DNA from: an uncultured Collinsella sp.
GTDB lineage: Bacteria; Actinomycetota; Coriobacteriia; Coriobacteriales; Coriobacteriaceae
Direction of reading: 5' to 3'
Length of the DNA stretch: 40,960 nt
Assembly (NCBI GenBank): GCA_900546455.1
Contig: URCS01000014.1
Location: forward strand, 1 to 40,960
Every line of letters starts with the position of its first letter. The first letter of the stretch is position 1. The position numbers were made by a program, and so were the translations under genes. Below the pieces are notes generated by a model. That model was not told the origin of the DNA and made no database searches. It saw nothing but the letters and a program-made list of their open reading frames with translations. Of the stretch, positions 14,059 to 21,985 are shown piece by piece.

Positions 14059-15441
14059 CTATCCAAACATCTGCGGCAGGTCGATGAAGACGGTTCGATC
14101 GCTTTCGCCAGCTTCGAAGCCCGAACGGGAGAAGAATCCATAGCGATGGCACTTGAGTCCCGTTGCCTCGACTTGGGCGATTTCCTCGTCGACCATTTTT
14201 TGCGTGATGGGGGATTTGCGGAACTTTGCTTCGTAGAATGCGTAGCCCTCGGGGTCTTGCGTTACCACATCGAATTCGCCGCTCGTTTTGTTTGCGGGGT
14301 CGTCGTACCAGTACTTGCCTATGGCGTCGAAAGCCGGTTCGATCTTGCCGGTCCTGTTCTGCCGCACGAGGTATTGACGGCAGATCTCCTCGAACATATG
14401 AGGAACGTAGTTTTCCTCGAAGTCTTGGAAGACGTGACGATCATAGAAGACTTCCGGGTCGAGCAGCTGACGCGCTGAGGCATTGCGGAAAACATAGCGA
14501 TAGTAAAAGAGCGAAAGCGGATCCACTACAAAGTAGCCAGACTTGCGCTTGTTCGTAGGGTCGTTGATGGGTGCACGCTTTTGGACGATTTCGAGTGACA
14601 TGAGCTTGTCGAGCACGTCTGCCATGGCCGGACCGCTCGAGACGTGCGACTGTGCCAGCACGTCCCCCCAACGGGAGTAGCCTTGTGCGAGAGCCCCGAA
14701 AACTTCGTTGGCGTTGGTCATCTTCGAGATCTCGGCGTTGAGATAGGACGGCACCTCGCTTTCTAAGCGGGCGCCAGGTTCCGTGACGAGCTCGATGATG
14801 TTGTCGCGTACGCTTTGGGATTGATCGATGAGGCGATTGTAAAAGGGGATACCGCCAAAAACGCTATAGAGCCGCACCTTGTCCTCGGGCGAGAACGCGG
14901 GATAGAACTTCGCAGCGTCAAAGTAATCCATGGGCTTAAGCTCAAGCGCGAGATCAATTCGCCCGTAGAGGGGGCTTTCATGCTCGATGAGGGATTTCAT
15001 AATCTCAACGTAGGAGCCGCACAGGACAATGTTTAAACGTGAGTCTTCCCTGTGGACGTCGATTGAGGTCTGAAGAATGCTGTCTAGGCCTTTAACCGCA
15101 TCTCTCAAGTAGGGGTATTCGTCGAGAACGAGGGTAATGTTCTTGTCTTTAGCTTGGGCAAACAGAAATTCGATGAGCTCGCGGATGCCTGTGAAGGCGA
15201 GCGGAGGAAAGCTCAGCGCTTCAGCAACAAGGACGGACAGACTCTCGAGGTTGTCTGCCTCGGAGGTTTGGCGGCACTCGTAATAGACCGTTGCGACGTC
15301 CGACAAATCGGTTAGCGCCTGCTTGATGAGCTCACTTTTTCCGACGCGACGCCTGCCGTAAATGAGAACATTGCGCTGCTCGGGTGCTTTGAGCGTTTTC
15401 TTAATACGGGCGAGCTCACGCTCCCTGCCAATAAATTCCAC
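14059..15441 (-). CDS. AAA ATPase of the DUF234 group with nuclease-like C-terminus
   Basis: The protein has 460 residues from the GTG at 15441, which follows GGAAGGAA. It begins MEFIGRERELARIKKTL, with Walker A GRRRVGKS (29-36) and Walker B ITLVLDEYPYL. A winged-helix-like segment follows (about 245-290, YSRWGDVLAQSHVSSGPAMADVLDKL). The DUF234 domain has the restriction-endonuclease-like core GEFDVV...GYAFYEAKF, with Asp/Glu-x-Lys residues expected in such nucleases. It is an archaeal-type ATPase family member (Pfam ATPase_2 + DUF234) of unknown function, perhaps defence or mobile-element related. Large palindromic repeats surround its promoter. It lies next to, but not in an operon with, the topoisomerase genes. 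Confidence 0.9.
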   Translation of the reverse strand: MEFIGRERELARIKKTLKAPEQRNVLIYGRRRVGKSELIKQALTDLSDVATVYYECRQTSEADNLESLSVLVAEALSFPPLAFTGIRELIEFLFAQAKDKNITLVLDEYPYLRDAVKGLDSILQTSIDVHREDSRLNIVLCGSYVEIMKSLIEHESPLYGRIDLALELKPMDYFDAAKFYPAFSPEDKVRLYSVFGGIPFYNRLIDQSQSVRDNIIELVTEPGARLESEVPSYLNAEISKMTNANEVFGALAQGYSRWGDVLAQSHVSSGPAMADVLDKLMSLEIVQKRAPINDPTNKRKSGYFVVDPLSLFYYRYVFRNASARQLLDPEVFYDRHVFQDFEENYVPHMFEEICRQYLVRQNRTGKIEPAFDAIGKYWYDDPANKTSGEFDVVTQDPEGYAFYEAKFRKSPITQKMVDEEIAQVEATGLKCHRYGFFSRSGFEAGESDRTVFIDLPQMFG

Positions 15442-15455
15442 TTACTCGGTTCCTT

Positions 15456-15533
15456 CCGACTCGGTTTTGTCCGAGTTAATTGTATCGCATGGATCAGTTT
15501 ATGCTCGAGTTTACTCGGACAAAACCGAGTCGG
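15456..15533 (-). repeat. 24-bp near-perfect inverted repeat flanking the DUF234 ATPase promoter
   Basis: Arms at 15456-15479 and 15510-15533 are reverse complements with a single mismatch, separated by 30 bases. Each arm is itself built from two inverted ACTCGG/CCGAGT half-sites. Extra half-sites lie outside at about 15444 (ACTCGGTT) and 15539 (CCGAGTTAA), which extends the symmetry to over 100 bp. On the gene strand a TACAAT -10 box sits in the spacer beside the inner end of the gene-proximal arm, and the proximal half-site reaches the ribosome binding site. The architecture parallels the palindrome at 1687-1737. Confidence 0.9.
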
Positions 15534-15545
15534 TTCTGCCCGAGT

Positions 15546-15842
15546 TAATTTGAAGGCGGCCGAATGCGTCTTGCTGCGTTTGCGGTTGGATACGTTGTCG
15601 AAAACGTGTCGTGCGGATTGTTGGATCGAATCGAACATTGGGACATGCGTCTCGTTTTGTGGGCCGAGGGTATGCGAACTGGGGCTCTTTTGGTCTGAAA
15701 GGGGGTCTAACGGGGCGTTATTTGGGCCACGGGTCACTTCGCCGGCGCCGTGTTTCATCATACGCTCATAGTGGAAGCCGATGCCACGGGTCGACGTAGG
15801 CCTTGGGCAACGGATGAGCTGCAAGCGAAAGGAGCGGTGAGG
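15546..15842. other. Non-coding stretch upstream of the lipoprotein gene
   Basis: Past the ATPase repeats I find no start codon with a ribosome binding site and no protein frame that resembles a known family. It must hold the promoter of the lipoprotein gene at 15843, but no clear -35/-10 pair stands out. Confidence 0.5.
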
Positions 15843-16862
15843 ATGATGAAGCCCATGACGAAGAAGCTGCTGTTAGGAATTCCCACCGTGACGCTTTCGG
15901 CCGTGCTGGCGTGTACAGTGGCCGGCTGTGGCGGTAGTGCTCCGAGCGGCTCGGCTGGCAGTTCGGGCGGCAGCGCGCCTGTGCAGGAAAAGCCCAAGGC
16001 CTATGATTCGCAGACGGTCGAGGTAGCAGGCATTATCTATGAGTCTGTGGCTCACGGTACGTTCTATCGCGGTGACGCTAAGCTGCAGGACGGCTTTTAC
16101 CTGCACGTCAAGATCACCAACAACAATGCAAAGAACAGGACGTTTAACTCCTTTAACGTGCATGCTGCCCAGGGCGATCTTGAGGCAGGCGACCCGTTGT
16201 TTACTTTTGGCAAGGCGGCCGTGCTCGACTACGTTGCAAGCGAGGCTCCCGATGAGCTTCACGAGGGCATCGATCTTTCCAAGAGGCCAGATATCGGCCC
16301 GGGCGAGACCGTTGAGTACGTGTATTTCTGGGCGCCCAAGACAGCGTACTACGGGTCCATCACTGTCGAGTTCGTAGACGCTTACGCCCCCGCCAAGAAT
16401 CATGAGGCCATGCACTTTGACACCACGGGATGCGAGACCAAGGAGTTTAAGGCGGCCGGCGGCGTGGCCGATTCTGGAGACGCGGCCAATATGACCGGCA
16501 TCGATTGCGCGTCGTACAGTATCGAGGCCGCCGATGGGTACACGCTGGATTCGTCCAACGAAGAGCACGAAAAGGCAAACTTCTTCCACGACGAGACTGG
16601 AGGACGCTTGAACATCAGCATTTTCCCGCGCTCGCCGGAGGAAGAGGTTGCAAGCCTAGAGCAGGTCTACGAAGGCAAGGAGACAACAACCGACCAGGTC
16701 GAGTACAACGGCATAACGTGGCTGCGCTTTACCGGTCCCGACAACGGCCACACGCTGTTTGCGACGGCTCCCGCGACGGGCGAGACCGTCCGCGTGTCGA
16801 TCGGCTGGAAGATCGACTGGGATGCTGCCGTGCCCATGATGGAGGCACTGAAGCTCAAGTAG
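15843..16862 (+). CDS. Secreted lipoprotein with an N-terminal DUF4352/DUF5067-like domain
   Basis: The protein has 339 residues. ATG at 15843 follows AAAGGAG. A signal peptide (MMKPMTKKLLLGIP...) ends in a lipobox with Cys29 (TVAGC), then a Gly/Ser linker. Residues about 50-195 form a beta-sandwich-like domain with LQDGFYLHVKITNNNAKNRT, GKAAVLDYV and PGETVEYVYFWAPK, the pattern of telokin-like DUF4352/DUF5067 extracellular domains. The last 130 residues form a second domain (MTGIDCASYSIEAADGYTLD...WLRFTGPDNGHTLFA) of unknown type. It is probably anchored on the outer face of the membrane. It is monocistronic with its own terminator; function unknown. Confidence 0.88.
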   Translation: MMKPMTKKLLLGIPTVTLSAVLACTVAGCGGSAPSGSAGSSGGSAPVQEKPKAYDSQTVEVAGIIYESVAHGTFYRGDAKLQDGFYLHVKITNNNAKNRTFNSFNVHAAQGDLEAGDPLFTFGKAAVLDYVASEAPDELHEGIDLSKRPDIGPGETVEYVYFWAPKTAYYGSITVEFVDAYAPAKNHEAMHFDTTGCETKEFKAAGGVADSGDAANMTGIDCASYSIEAADGYTLDSSNEEHEKANFFHDETGGRLNISIFPRSPEEEVASLEQVYEGKETTTDQVEYNGITWLRFTGPDNGHTLFATAPATGETVRVSIGWKIDWDAAVPMMEALKLK

Positions 16863-16892
16863 CGGACTGCGATTCCCGTGTCAGGCGACTCA

Positions 16893-16926
16893 GGGCTGGC
16901 TCAGAGTTATCGGGGCCAGCCCTTTC
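16893..16926 (+). terminator. Terminator of the lipoprotein gene
   Basis: GGGCTGGC (16893-16900) and GCCAGCCC (16915-16922) form a perfect 8-bp stem followed by a short TTTCT run, 30 bases after the stop codon. Confidence 0.8.
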
Positions 16927-17029
16927 TGGCGTGCGAAAAGCGGAGCAGTGCCTCGCGCGGTTTCGGGTACAGCGGAACACCGTGCGCGCAGTGACAGACA
17001 TGATTTTCATAATGACATGTAACTAGGGG

Positions 17030-17279
17030 CTAGCGAGGCCTATCCGAATTGACCTCATTGGCGGTGTCGGTTTCGAGTGCCGTGCGGCGGGCGCTGTAGG
17101 CTACGAGGCCGGCGCCTGCCAAGGCGAGTGCTGCAGCGACTGCCGTAAGGGGGACGTTGCTGTCTTTGCGAGAAGGTGTCCCGTGGCGGTAGTGCTGTTC
17201 GATGGCCAAAATGTCCAATTTGAGCGCGCGAAGGCGTCGGGCCCCCGGGACGCTTTCGATATGTCGGGCAGTCTGACCG
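17030..17279 (-). pseudogene. Degenerate cell-wall sorting tail of a surface protein
   Basis: Reading the minus strand after the LuxR-type stop, one open frame ends with TPSRKDSNVPLTAVAAALAL, then AGAGLVAYSARRTALETD. This is the hydrophobic helix plus basic end of a sortase substrate. The expected LPxTG-D motif has become TPSRK-D, so two key residues (Thr and Gly) are lost. No start codon or surface repeats precede it. I take it as the leftover tail of a deleted surface protein. An alternative is a short membrane peptide co-transcribed with the LuxR-type gene. Confidence 0.4.
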
Positions 17280-18284
17280 CTAGCGCAACATGTGGGCAAC
17301 CAGCTCGGCGCGAGTTCCGATACCAAGCTTGGCATACACTCCTGATAGGCGGTTTTTGACGGTACCCGGCGATACTCCCATATGGCGTGCGATTTCGGCG
17401 TTGGTCCACCCGCGACAGGCGAACATGGCCATGGTGAATTCCGTGGTCGTTAGATCGTCGGCCACGTCCTCGCCCGAATCGGGGTTGTGGATGCGCCGCC
17501 AGCCGTAGCTGAATCGATACGTAATCTCGATGATGCGTGCGAAGTCGTCAGGGTATTGCGTTTTTAGACACGCCTCGATAAGCCCCTGCAAAAGGCCGTG
17601 GTGCTCGCCGATGAGTTCGATAAGGCCGTCGGGACGCGCAACGTCCCAAGCGGCTCCGAAGTGTGCCTTTGCGGTGTCGATGTCCTTGAGGCTCATGCAG
17701 GCCATGGAAGCCGACAAGTGCAGGAACAGCTCCGAGATGGGATAACTTCCCTGTTTCATGATTAGGGCGTTTTCCGCCATGCCCAGGCTGCGTCCGTATT
17801 CGCCGCGCAGGTACAGGGCATGCGCCATCACGTAGCTGGCAAACAGGCGCAGGCCTTCGGGCAGATGCGCCGCAAGCGGATAAAACTCTTCGGCGGAATG
17901 CGGGGAAGGCAAGTGCAGCAGGACGCTCGCGGTGGAGGCGAATAGGATATGCGTGGCGTGGACGGCGGGCGATTCCTCGTCAGTTGGCGTATCGAGGATG
18001 CCCGCAAGGCAACGGCGGGCATCGGCGATACGATTGAGCGACAGACTGGCATATCCGCAGATAAGGCATGCGGAATAGCGCAGTGCGGGGTCGGTGGCGT
18101 CAAGATAGGGTCGTGCCGTCTTGGCAGCGAGGGTGGCCTGTCCGCGAAAGTACAGCGCTTCTGCCGTGGCGATGGTGCGCGAATCGGGGTCGGAAATGCC
18201 TGCAACCGCAGCGTCAATCTGCCCCGGCACAAAGGCAGTGCACATCAACGGCATGGGAATGCGCGGGTAGCCATCGCAGTCCAT
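17280..18284 (-). CDS. LuxR-type transcriptional regulator
   Basis: The protein has 334 residues from the ATG at 18284, which has GGGAG 7 bases upstream; an ATG 9 codons earlier is a weaker alternative. The C-terminal 65 residues are a LuxR/GerE helix-turn-helix (LTTTEFTMAMFACRGWTNAE, then IARHMGVSPGTVKNRLSGVYAKLGI). The rest is alpha-helical and TPR-like (repeated A-LY-RG, Y-LRGEYGRSLGMAENAL), with no receiver domain or membrane segments. It resembles the MalT-like solo LuxR regulators common in Coriobacteria, but without an ATPase domain. Ligand and targets are unknown; the nearest genes are the divergent PadR operon and the lipoprotein. Confidence 0.88.
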   Translation of the reverse strand: MDCDGYPRIPMPLMCTAFVPGQIDAAVAGISDPDSRTIATAEALYFRGQATLAAKTARPYLDATDPALRYSACLICGYASLSLNRIADARRCLAGILDTPTDEESPAVHATHILFASTASVLLHLPSPHSAEEFYPLAAHLPEGLRLFASYVMAHALYLRGEYGRSLGMAENALIMKQGSYPISELFLHLSASMACMSLKDIDTAKAHFGAAWDVARPDGLIELIGEHHGLLQGLIEACLKTQYPDDFARIIEITYRFSYGWRRIHNPDSGEDVADDLTTTEFTMAMFACRGWTNAEIARHMGVSPGTVKNRLSGVYAKLGIGTRAELVAHMLR

Positions 18285-18558
18285 CTTCCATCTCCCATCA
18301 GGTGGCAACATTAGCAGCAATTGTACCCCTGCTGCTCGGGACTGGAATTTGTGGGTATCGCCTACGATTCTGCCGAACGTATAAAGGAAGACTAGCGGCT
18401 CTCTTGAACCCGAGGTCGAAGAGGGCGTTGCACAAGGCATATGGGGCCGAGCGGAAGTGGATCAAAAGAGCGTTACTTGACGTTTCATGCATAATGCCAA
18501 CCGCCCCGCGACATCACGTTCGCAGCGCGCAGGGGCCGGAGAATCTTCGCGATGAGAG
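18285..18558. other. Intergenic region between LuxR-type and PadR genes
   Basis: About 270 bases between divergent regulators. I see no gene, and no hairpin with a T run. It should contain the promoter of the LuxR-type gene, but I cannot point to a convincing box. Confidence 0.5.
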
Positions 18559-18604
18559 TTGACGTCTAATACCTTGCATCGTATAGTGTGTATAGCACAG
18601 TATA
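18559..18604 (+). promoter_or_regulatory. Promoter and probable PadR operator
   Basis: TTGACG (18559-18564), a 17-base spacer and TATAGT (18582-18587) make a good sigma-70 promoter. The -10 box is inside an inverted repeat, TATAGTGTG (18582-18590) with CACAGTATA (18596-18604), one mismatch. Overlap of -10 and dyad fits autorepression by the PadR protein encoded 20 bases downstream. Confidence 0.75.
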
Positions 18605-18624
18605 TGACGAGAGGAGGTGTGCGG

Positions 18625-18945
18625 ATGGAGGCACAGATGAAGCGCGGCTTCCTGGAGGCCTGCGTGCTCGCGGCCGTCTCCGGCGAGGAGTCCTACGGCT
18701 ACCAGATCGTGAAGGACGTACCGGCGAGCATGGGACTCACGGAGTCGACGCTCTACCCGCTGCTCAAGCGCCTGGAGAAGGCCGGGTGCATCACGGCGCG
18801 CTCCGCCGAGCACAACGGGCGGCTGCGCCGGTACTACCGCATCACGGACGACGGGCGAGCGCGCATCGAGGAGTTCCTGGCCGAGTGGCCGTCCGTACGG
18901 GAGATTTACGCATACGTTGAGGGGGCGCACCATGACGCGCGATGA
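18625..18945 (+). CDS. PadR-family transcriptional regulator
   Basis: The protein has 106 residues. ATG at 18625 follows GAGGAGG. It is a compact PadR winged helix: MKRGFLEACVLAAVSGEESYGYQIVKDV, then ESTLYPLLKRLEKAGCI and RYYRITDDGRARIEEFL. There is a short C-terminal helix only, so it is a PadR-s1 type. Its stop overlaps the start of the DUF1700 gene, so the two are translated together. PadR + DUF1700 + DUF4097 operons are widespread in Firmicutes and Actinobacteria and are usually autoregulated and linked to envelope stress. Confidence 0.93.
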   Translation: MEAQMKRGFLEACVLAAVSGEESYGYQIVKDVPASMGLTESTLYPLLKRLEKAGCITARSAEHNGRLRRYYRITDDGRARIEEFLAEWPSVREIYAYVEGAHHDAR

Positions 18946-19555
18946 GTTTCTGGGCCGGTTGGGCGAGCTGCTCGCCTGCCTGCCGGCCGAGCAGGTGGAG
19001 GAGACCAAGGCGTTCTATGCGGAGGCCATCGCCGACCGCATGGAGGACGGTATGAGCGAGGAGGAGGCCGTGGCCGCCATGGGCGCCCCCGGCGAGGTTG
19101 CCGAGGCCAAGCTCGACGACCTGCCCGCCGTGCCGCGCGCGATCGCGAGGACGCGCCGGTGCAGCACCGCGCTGCTGTGGGTGCTGACCATCGTGGGCTC
19201 CCCGGTGTGGGTGCCGCTGCTCGCCGCCTTCGCCGCCGTGGCCGTCACGGTCTATATCTGCATCTGGGTGCTGGCGCTCTGCGTGTTGATCGTCGCGGCG
19301 GCACTCGGGGGCGCGGGCGTAGTTGGGCTCCTGCTTGCCGTAAGCGGCATCACCATCGGCCACTTCCCGTACGCCCTCGCCTCGGCGGGCGTGGGGCTCG
19401 GCCTCGTCGGCGTGGCGCTCTTCGTTGGTGCTGGCGCTTGGGCCGCCTCAAAACAAATTGCGCGCCTCTCGGCGCTCTGGGCGAGGAAGGCCGCCTCGCC
19501 CTTCTGGAAGGGTAAGGGCGAGAAGGGCGGCGCTGCCGCGCATCTTGCGGCGTAG
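18932..19555 (+). CDS. DUF1700-family membrane protein
   Basis: The protein has 207 residues; ATG at 18932, overlapping the padR stop by 14 bases. The N-terminal cytoplasmic helical domain (MTRDEFLGRLGELLACLPAE, then VEETKAFYAEAIADRMEDGM and SEEEAVAAMGAPGEVA) is the DUF1700 (HAAS-like) signature. Three to four hydrophobic helices follow (about residues 75-180), with a Lys-rich tail. HAAS domains act as signalling modules paired with PadR regulators. The next gene encodes what looks like a shortened DUF4097 partner. Confidence 0.92.
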   Translation: MTRDEFLGRLGELLACLPAEQVEETKAFYAEAIADRMEDGMSEEEAVAAMGAPGEVAEAKLDDLPAVPRAIARTRRCSTALLWVLTIVGSPVWVPLLAAFAAVAVTVYICIWVLALCVLIVAAALGGAGVVGLLLAVSGITIGHFPYALASAGVGLGLVGVALFVGAGAWAASKQIARLSALWARKAASPFWKGKGEKGGAAAHLAA

Positions 19556-19570
19556 AAAGGAGTGAGTACC

Positions 19571-19825
19571 ATGACCAGCGCGAAGAAGATCTACCTCGCC
19601 GTGGCGGGCGGGCTCGTTGCCGCGGGCGTTGTTCTCGCGGGCATTGGCTTTATCGCTTCGGGTTTCGACCCGGCCGTGTTCACAACCCAAATCGACACGC
19701 GCGACAGCACCATCGTGCTCGGCGGCGTCGAGGTGGACGAATACGAGAGTATCCCGTTCATCAGCCAGCTCGCCAATCTGGGCGAGATCGACACCTCCGA
19801 CGTCGCGGATCCCGCCGCGTCCTAG
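19571..19825 (+). CDS. Short membrane-anchored protein, N-terminal part of a DUF4097-type partner
   Basis: The protein has 84 residues; ATG at 19571 after AAAGGAG, 15 bases past the DUF1700 stop. One N-terminal membrane helix (IYLAVAGGLVAAGVVLAGIGFIA) is followed by SGFDPAVFTTQIDTRDSTIVLGGVEVDEYESIPFI. In the usual operon this position holds a DUF4097 protein of 250-350 residues with the same start and a beta-helix C-terminus. Here the beta-helix is absent, so the gene is either naturally short or truncated. The 3' region shows no recognisable continuation. Confidence 0.75.
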   Translation: MTSAKKIYLAVAGGLVAAGVVLAGIGFIASGFDPAVFTTQIDTRDSTIVLGGVEVDEYESIPFISQLANLGEIDTSDVADPAAS

Positions 19826-20238
19826 ACGCAGCGAGCCCGGGCGCTCTGCCCGCCAAGCTGCGTAAGCCGGCGAAACCCGAACCTCAACCTCTACGCAACT
19901 GGCCCCAAGCCTGCGCCGATTCGCTCTCAGCGCCGCGCGGGGGGGCCGTGACGCATGCCCAAAAAAGTACGAGGAGAAAGGAACGCGCCGCCCACAGCCA
20001 CGCCCTTCCGCCTTCACGGGGCCACGCAGGACCGGAAGCGACTGGGCCGTGCGGTGGGGCTGTGCTTGGATTGGCTACACTGATATGGCCAGATCCGTGA
20101 GGGGCGCGAGAGACGGGACTCCGGGGAGATCTTCGAGGAGGAGCGCCTCGACTGGAAGCGCGGGTTCAGTGGAGCATGAACCCAATCTCTGTCTCTCTTG
20201 TTTTTTGATTTGTTGAGAAGCCGGCATTTGGGGGCATT
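19826..20238. other. Non-coding or degenerate stretch after the PadR operon
   Basis: I find no credible gene here. One frame near 20120-20179 (DSGEIFEEERLDWKRGFSGA, then stop) has protein-like composition and could be the tail of a lost gene, but I cannot assign it. A GC hairpin near 19849 (GCCCGGGCGCTCTGCCCGCC) might end the PadR operon. Confidence 0.4.
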
Positions 20239-20530
20239 TTGGATAGCGAACAGTTCAAACAAGAAGCTGGGAAAATAGAACAAAGCCTGAGTGCCTTGAG
20301 AGTCGCCGAGCGCAATGCAGTGATTCCCTTCATGAACGGCGACTTTACCCAATGGGATCTATATCTGGCATCCTCCTCTGAGTATGCGATGAGACTGATA
20401 GACGGATTCATCTCCATGCTCGAGTCGAGGAATCTTGTTTGCGTCGCCCAGCTTCTCCGCGCACAGGTTGGAGTCTGCCTGCGGACATTCGCGTTATTCG
20501 CCGCCGAAGACCAGGATGACTTTCCCCCAA
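20239..20530 (+). pseudogene. 5' fragment of an unidentified gene
   Basis: A TTG start at 20239 with GGGGG upstream opens about 95 residues of normal-looking protein: MDSEQFKQEAGKIEQSLSAL, SSEYAMRLIDGFISMLESRN and LVCVAQLLRAQVGVCLRTFA. They are helical and resemble DUF5677-like or AbiV-like proteins. At about 20530 the frame runs into the antisense of the arginase fragment and becomes meaningless. The gene was cut by a deletion or insertion whose joint lies near 20530. Confidence 0.55.
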
Positions 20531-20534
20531 AAGG

Positions 20535-20852
20535 CTGCCAAGTACCATGGCGTGAGCGTTGGGGTAGCCATCATTCAGCGTGGATACATCCGGATGCGCA
20601 TAGATCCAGACGATTCCAACGTTCTCGTATTTCCCGTGCAGGTAATCGAAGAGGGCGAGCGATACCATACAGTTGCCGCCGACGGTCATGACTCTGTCGG
20701 GGTTTTCTGCCGTAAGCTTCCTCTGCGCATCCTGAATCCCCGCCAGGACTTCGTCCTCGGCATAGATGCGAACTGCCTCCCATTTCTCATGTCCCAGTTT
20801 TGGGACGCGTTTCGCAATGCCGAGTGGGACCCCTGGACAGTCGGATTACGTG
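20535..20852 (-). pseudogene. Internal fragment of an arginase/agmatinase-family gene
   Basis: On the minus strand one frame reads DCPGVPLGIAKRVPKLGHEK, then NPDRVMTVGGNCMVSLALFD and GIVWIYAHPDVSTLNDGYPN, AHAMVLGSLLG. This is the N-terminal part of the ureohydrolase fold, with the GGNC segment and the metal-binding DAHxD motif, here altered to YAHPD (Asp to Tyr, a loss of a manganese ligand). Both the true start and the C-terminal two thirds are missing. The fragment abuts the stop of the histidine kinase gene and the truncated gene on the other strand. Confidence 0.7.
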
Positions 20853-21985
20853 GTGGCCCCCTTTGAGAGGGTCACGAGTATCACGGTTCCGTTCTCGGAA
20901 CTTGTTTCGACCTCTACCGTGCCACCGTGAAGCGCTGCAATCTCCCAAACGAGCGCTAGCCCGAGTCCTGCGCCGCCGTATGCCCTGCTGCGGGATTTGT
21001 CTAGACGAAAGAACGGCTGGAAGATGCTTTCTCGGTACTGCTTGGGTATTCCCGGTCCCTCATCTTTGACTCGCAGGAGCACATGGCTGTCGCTGTCGCT
21101 GATGGAGACGTTGACAGTCGAGCCGGAGCGGCTGTAACGGATGGCGTTTTCGACCAGATTAAACACCAACCGATAGAGGAGCGTATCACTTCCGATTGCC
21201 AAAGCGTCTCCGGCGCAATCGAGGGTTACGTCCTTATTTTCGGCAAGTGGCGCAAGGTCGGTGAGGACCTCTTCGGACAGGGGACCGAGTTCAACAGCGT
21301 CCCCGCAAGGAACGCTGCGGAGCTCACTCATCTCGAGCAACACCTTGGTCATTCGAGACATGCGCTCAGTTTGTTCTTGTAGCAGGCCGAGCAGCTCGGC
21401 TGTTTCGGGTTGCAAACCGGAGTGCTCGGAGATGAATAGTTCAATCTGTGCTTGCATAAGGGCGAGCGGGGTGCGCAGCTCGTGGGCGGCGTTGCCGGTA
21501 AATTGACGCTGTGCAGAGAACCCTTCGCCAAGACGGGCGATCATGTCGTTGAAAGAGGCGCTGCATCGTTGTAGCTCGGTGGGCACATCTTCACTGAGTC
21601 TGATTTCGCTTAGGTTGTCAGGCTGCACACGCTCAACCTGGTCTGCAAAAGCCCGTAGCGGTTTGAGTGCGCGGCCGCTCACAAAGTATGCCAGCACGCC
21701 GCCAAGGAGTGTGACTCCAGCCGTGATGCGCCAGGCTGTCGTGCCAAAAGACTCCTGTGCGTCGTTTACGACGATCGTAACCTCGTTATCGAGGGTCGCT
21801 TTCGTTGGGTCGAACGCCTGGGGCGAATCTTCGCTGGTTGCGGTAAAGGCCGAGATGTCACTGCCGATGGCATCCATGTAGCGCATACCCGTATAGCCGA
21901 CCAGGCAGTTCGTCAGCACGCATGCCGCGCACGTGAGCAGTGCCGTCATAATCGTTATGCGCCATTGAAGCGAAAGCCTTTTCAT
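20846..21985 (-). CDS. Sensor histidine kinase
   Basis: The protein has 379 residues. There are two membrane helices (about 12-35 and 84-104) around a short extracytoplasmic loop. A HAMP domain (GRALKPLRAFADQVERVQPD) follows, then the H-box NAAHELRTPLALMQAQ with His168, N-box NLVENAIRYS, G1 DEGPGIP and G2 YGGAGLGLALV. It is an EnvZ/OmpR-class kinase. Its start overlaps the stop of the response regulator by 4 bases (ATGA), so the pair is co-translated. The divergent redox genes (22747-24789) are the probable regulon, so the small loop may sense redox state or a membrane signal. Confidence 0.95.
   Translation of the reverse strand: MKRLSLQWRITIMTALLTCAACVLTNCLVGYTGMRYMDAIGSDISAFTATSEDSPQAFDPTKATLDNEVTIVVNDAQESFGTTAWRITAGVTLLGGVLAYFVSGRALKPLRAFADQVERVQPDNLSEIRLSEDVPTELQRCSASFNDMIARLGEGFSAQRQFTGNAAHELRTPLALMQAQIELFISEHSGLQPETAELLGLLQEQTERMSRMTKVLLEMSELRSVPCGDAVELGPLSEEVLTDLAPLAENKDVTLDCAGDALAIGSDTLLYRLVFNLVENAIRYSRSGSTVNVSISDSDSHVLLRVKDEGPGIPKQYRESIFQPFFRLDKSRSRAYGGAGLGLALVWEIAALHGGTVEVETSSENGTVILVTLSKGATT

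Noticed and set aside
20571..20783. Small minus-strand frame in the arginase remnant region
   Set aside because: It is in the wrong frame; the arginase-like residues lie in a neighbouring frame.
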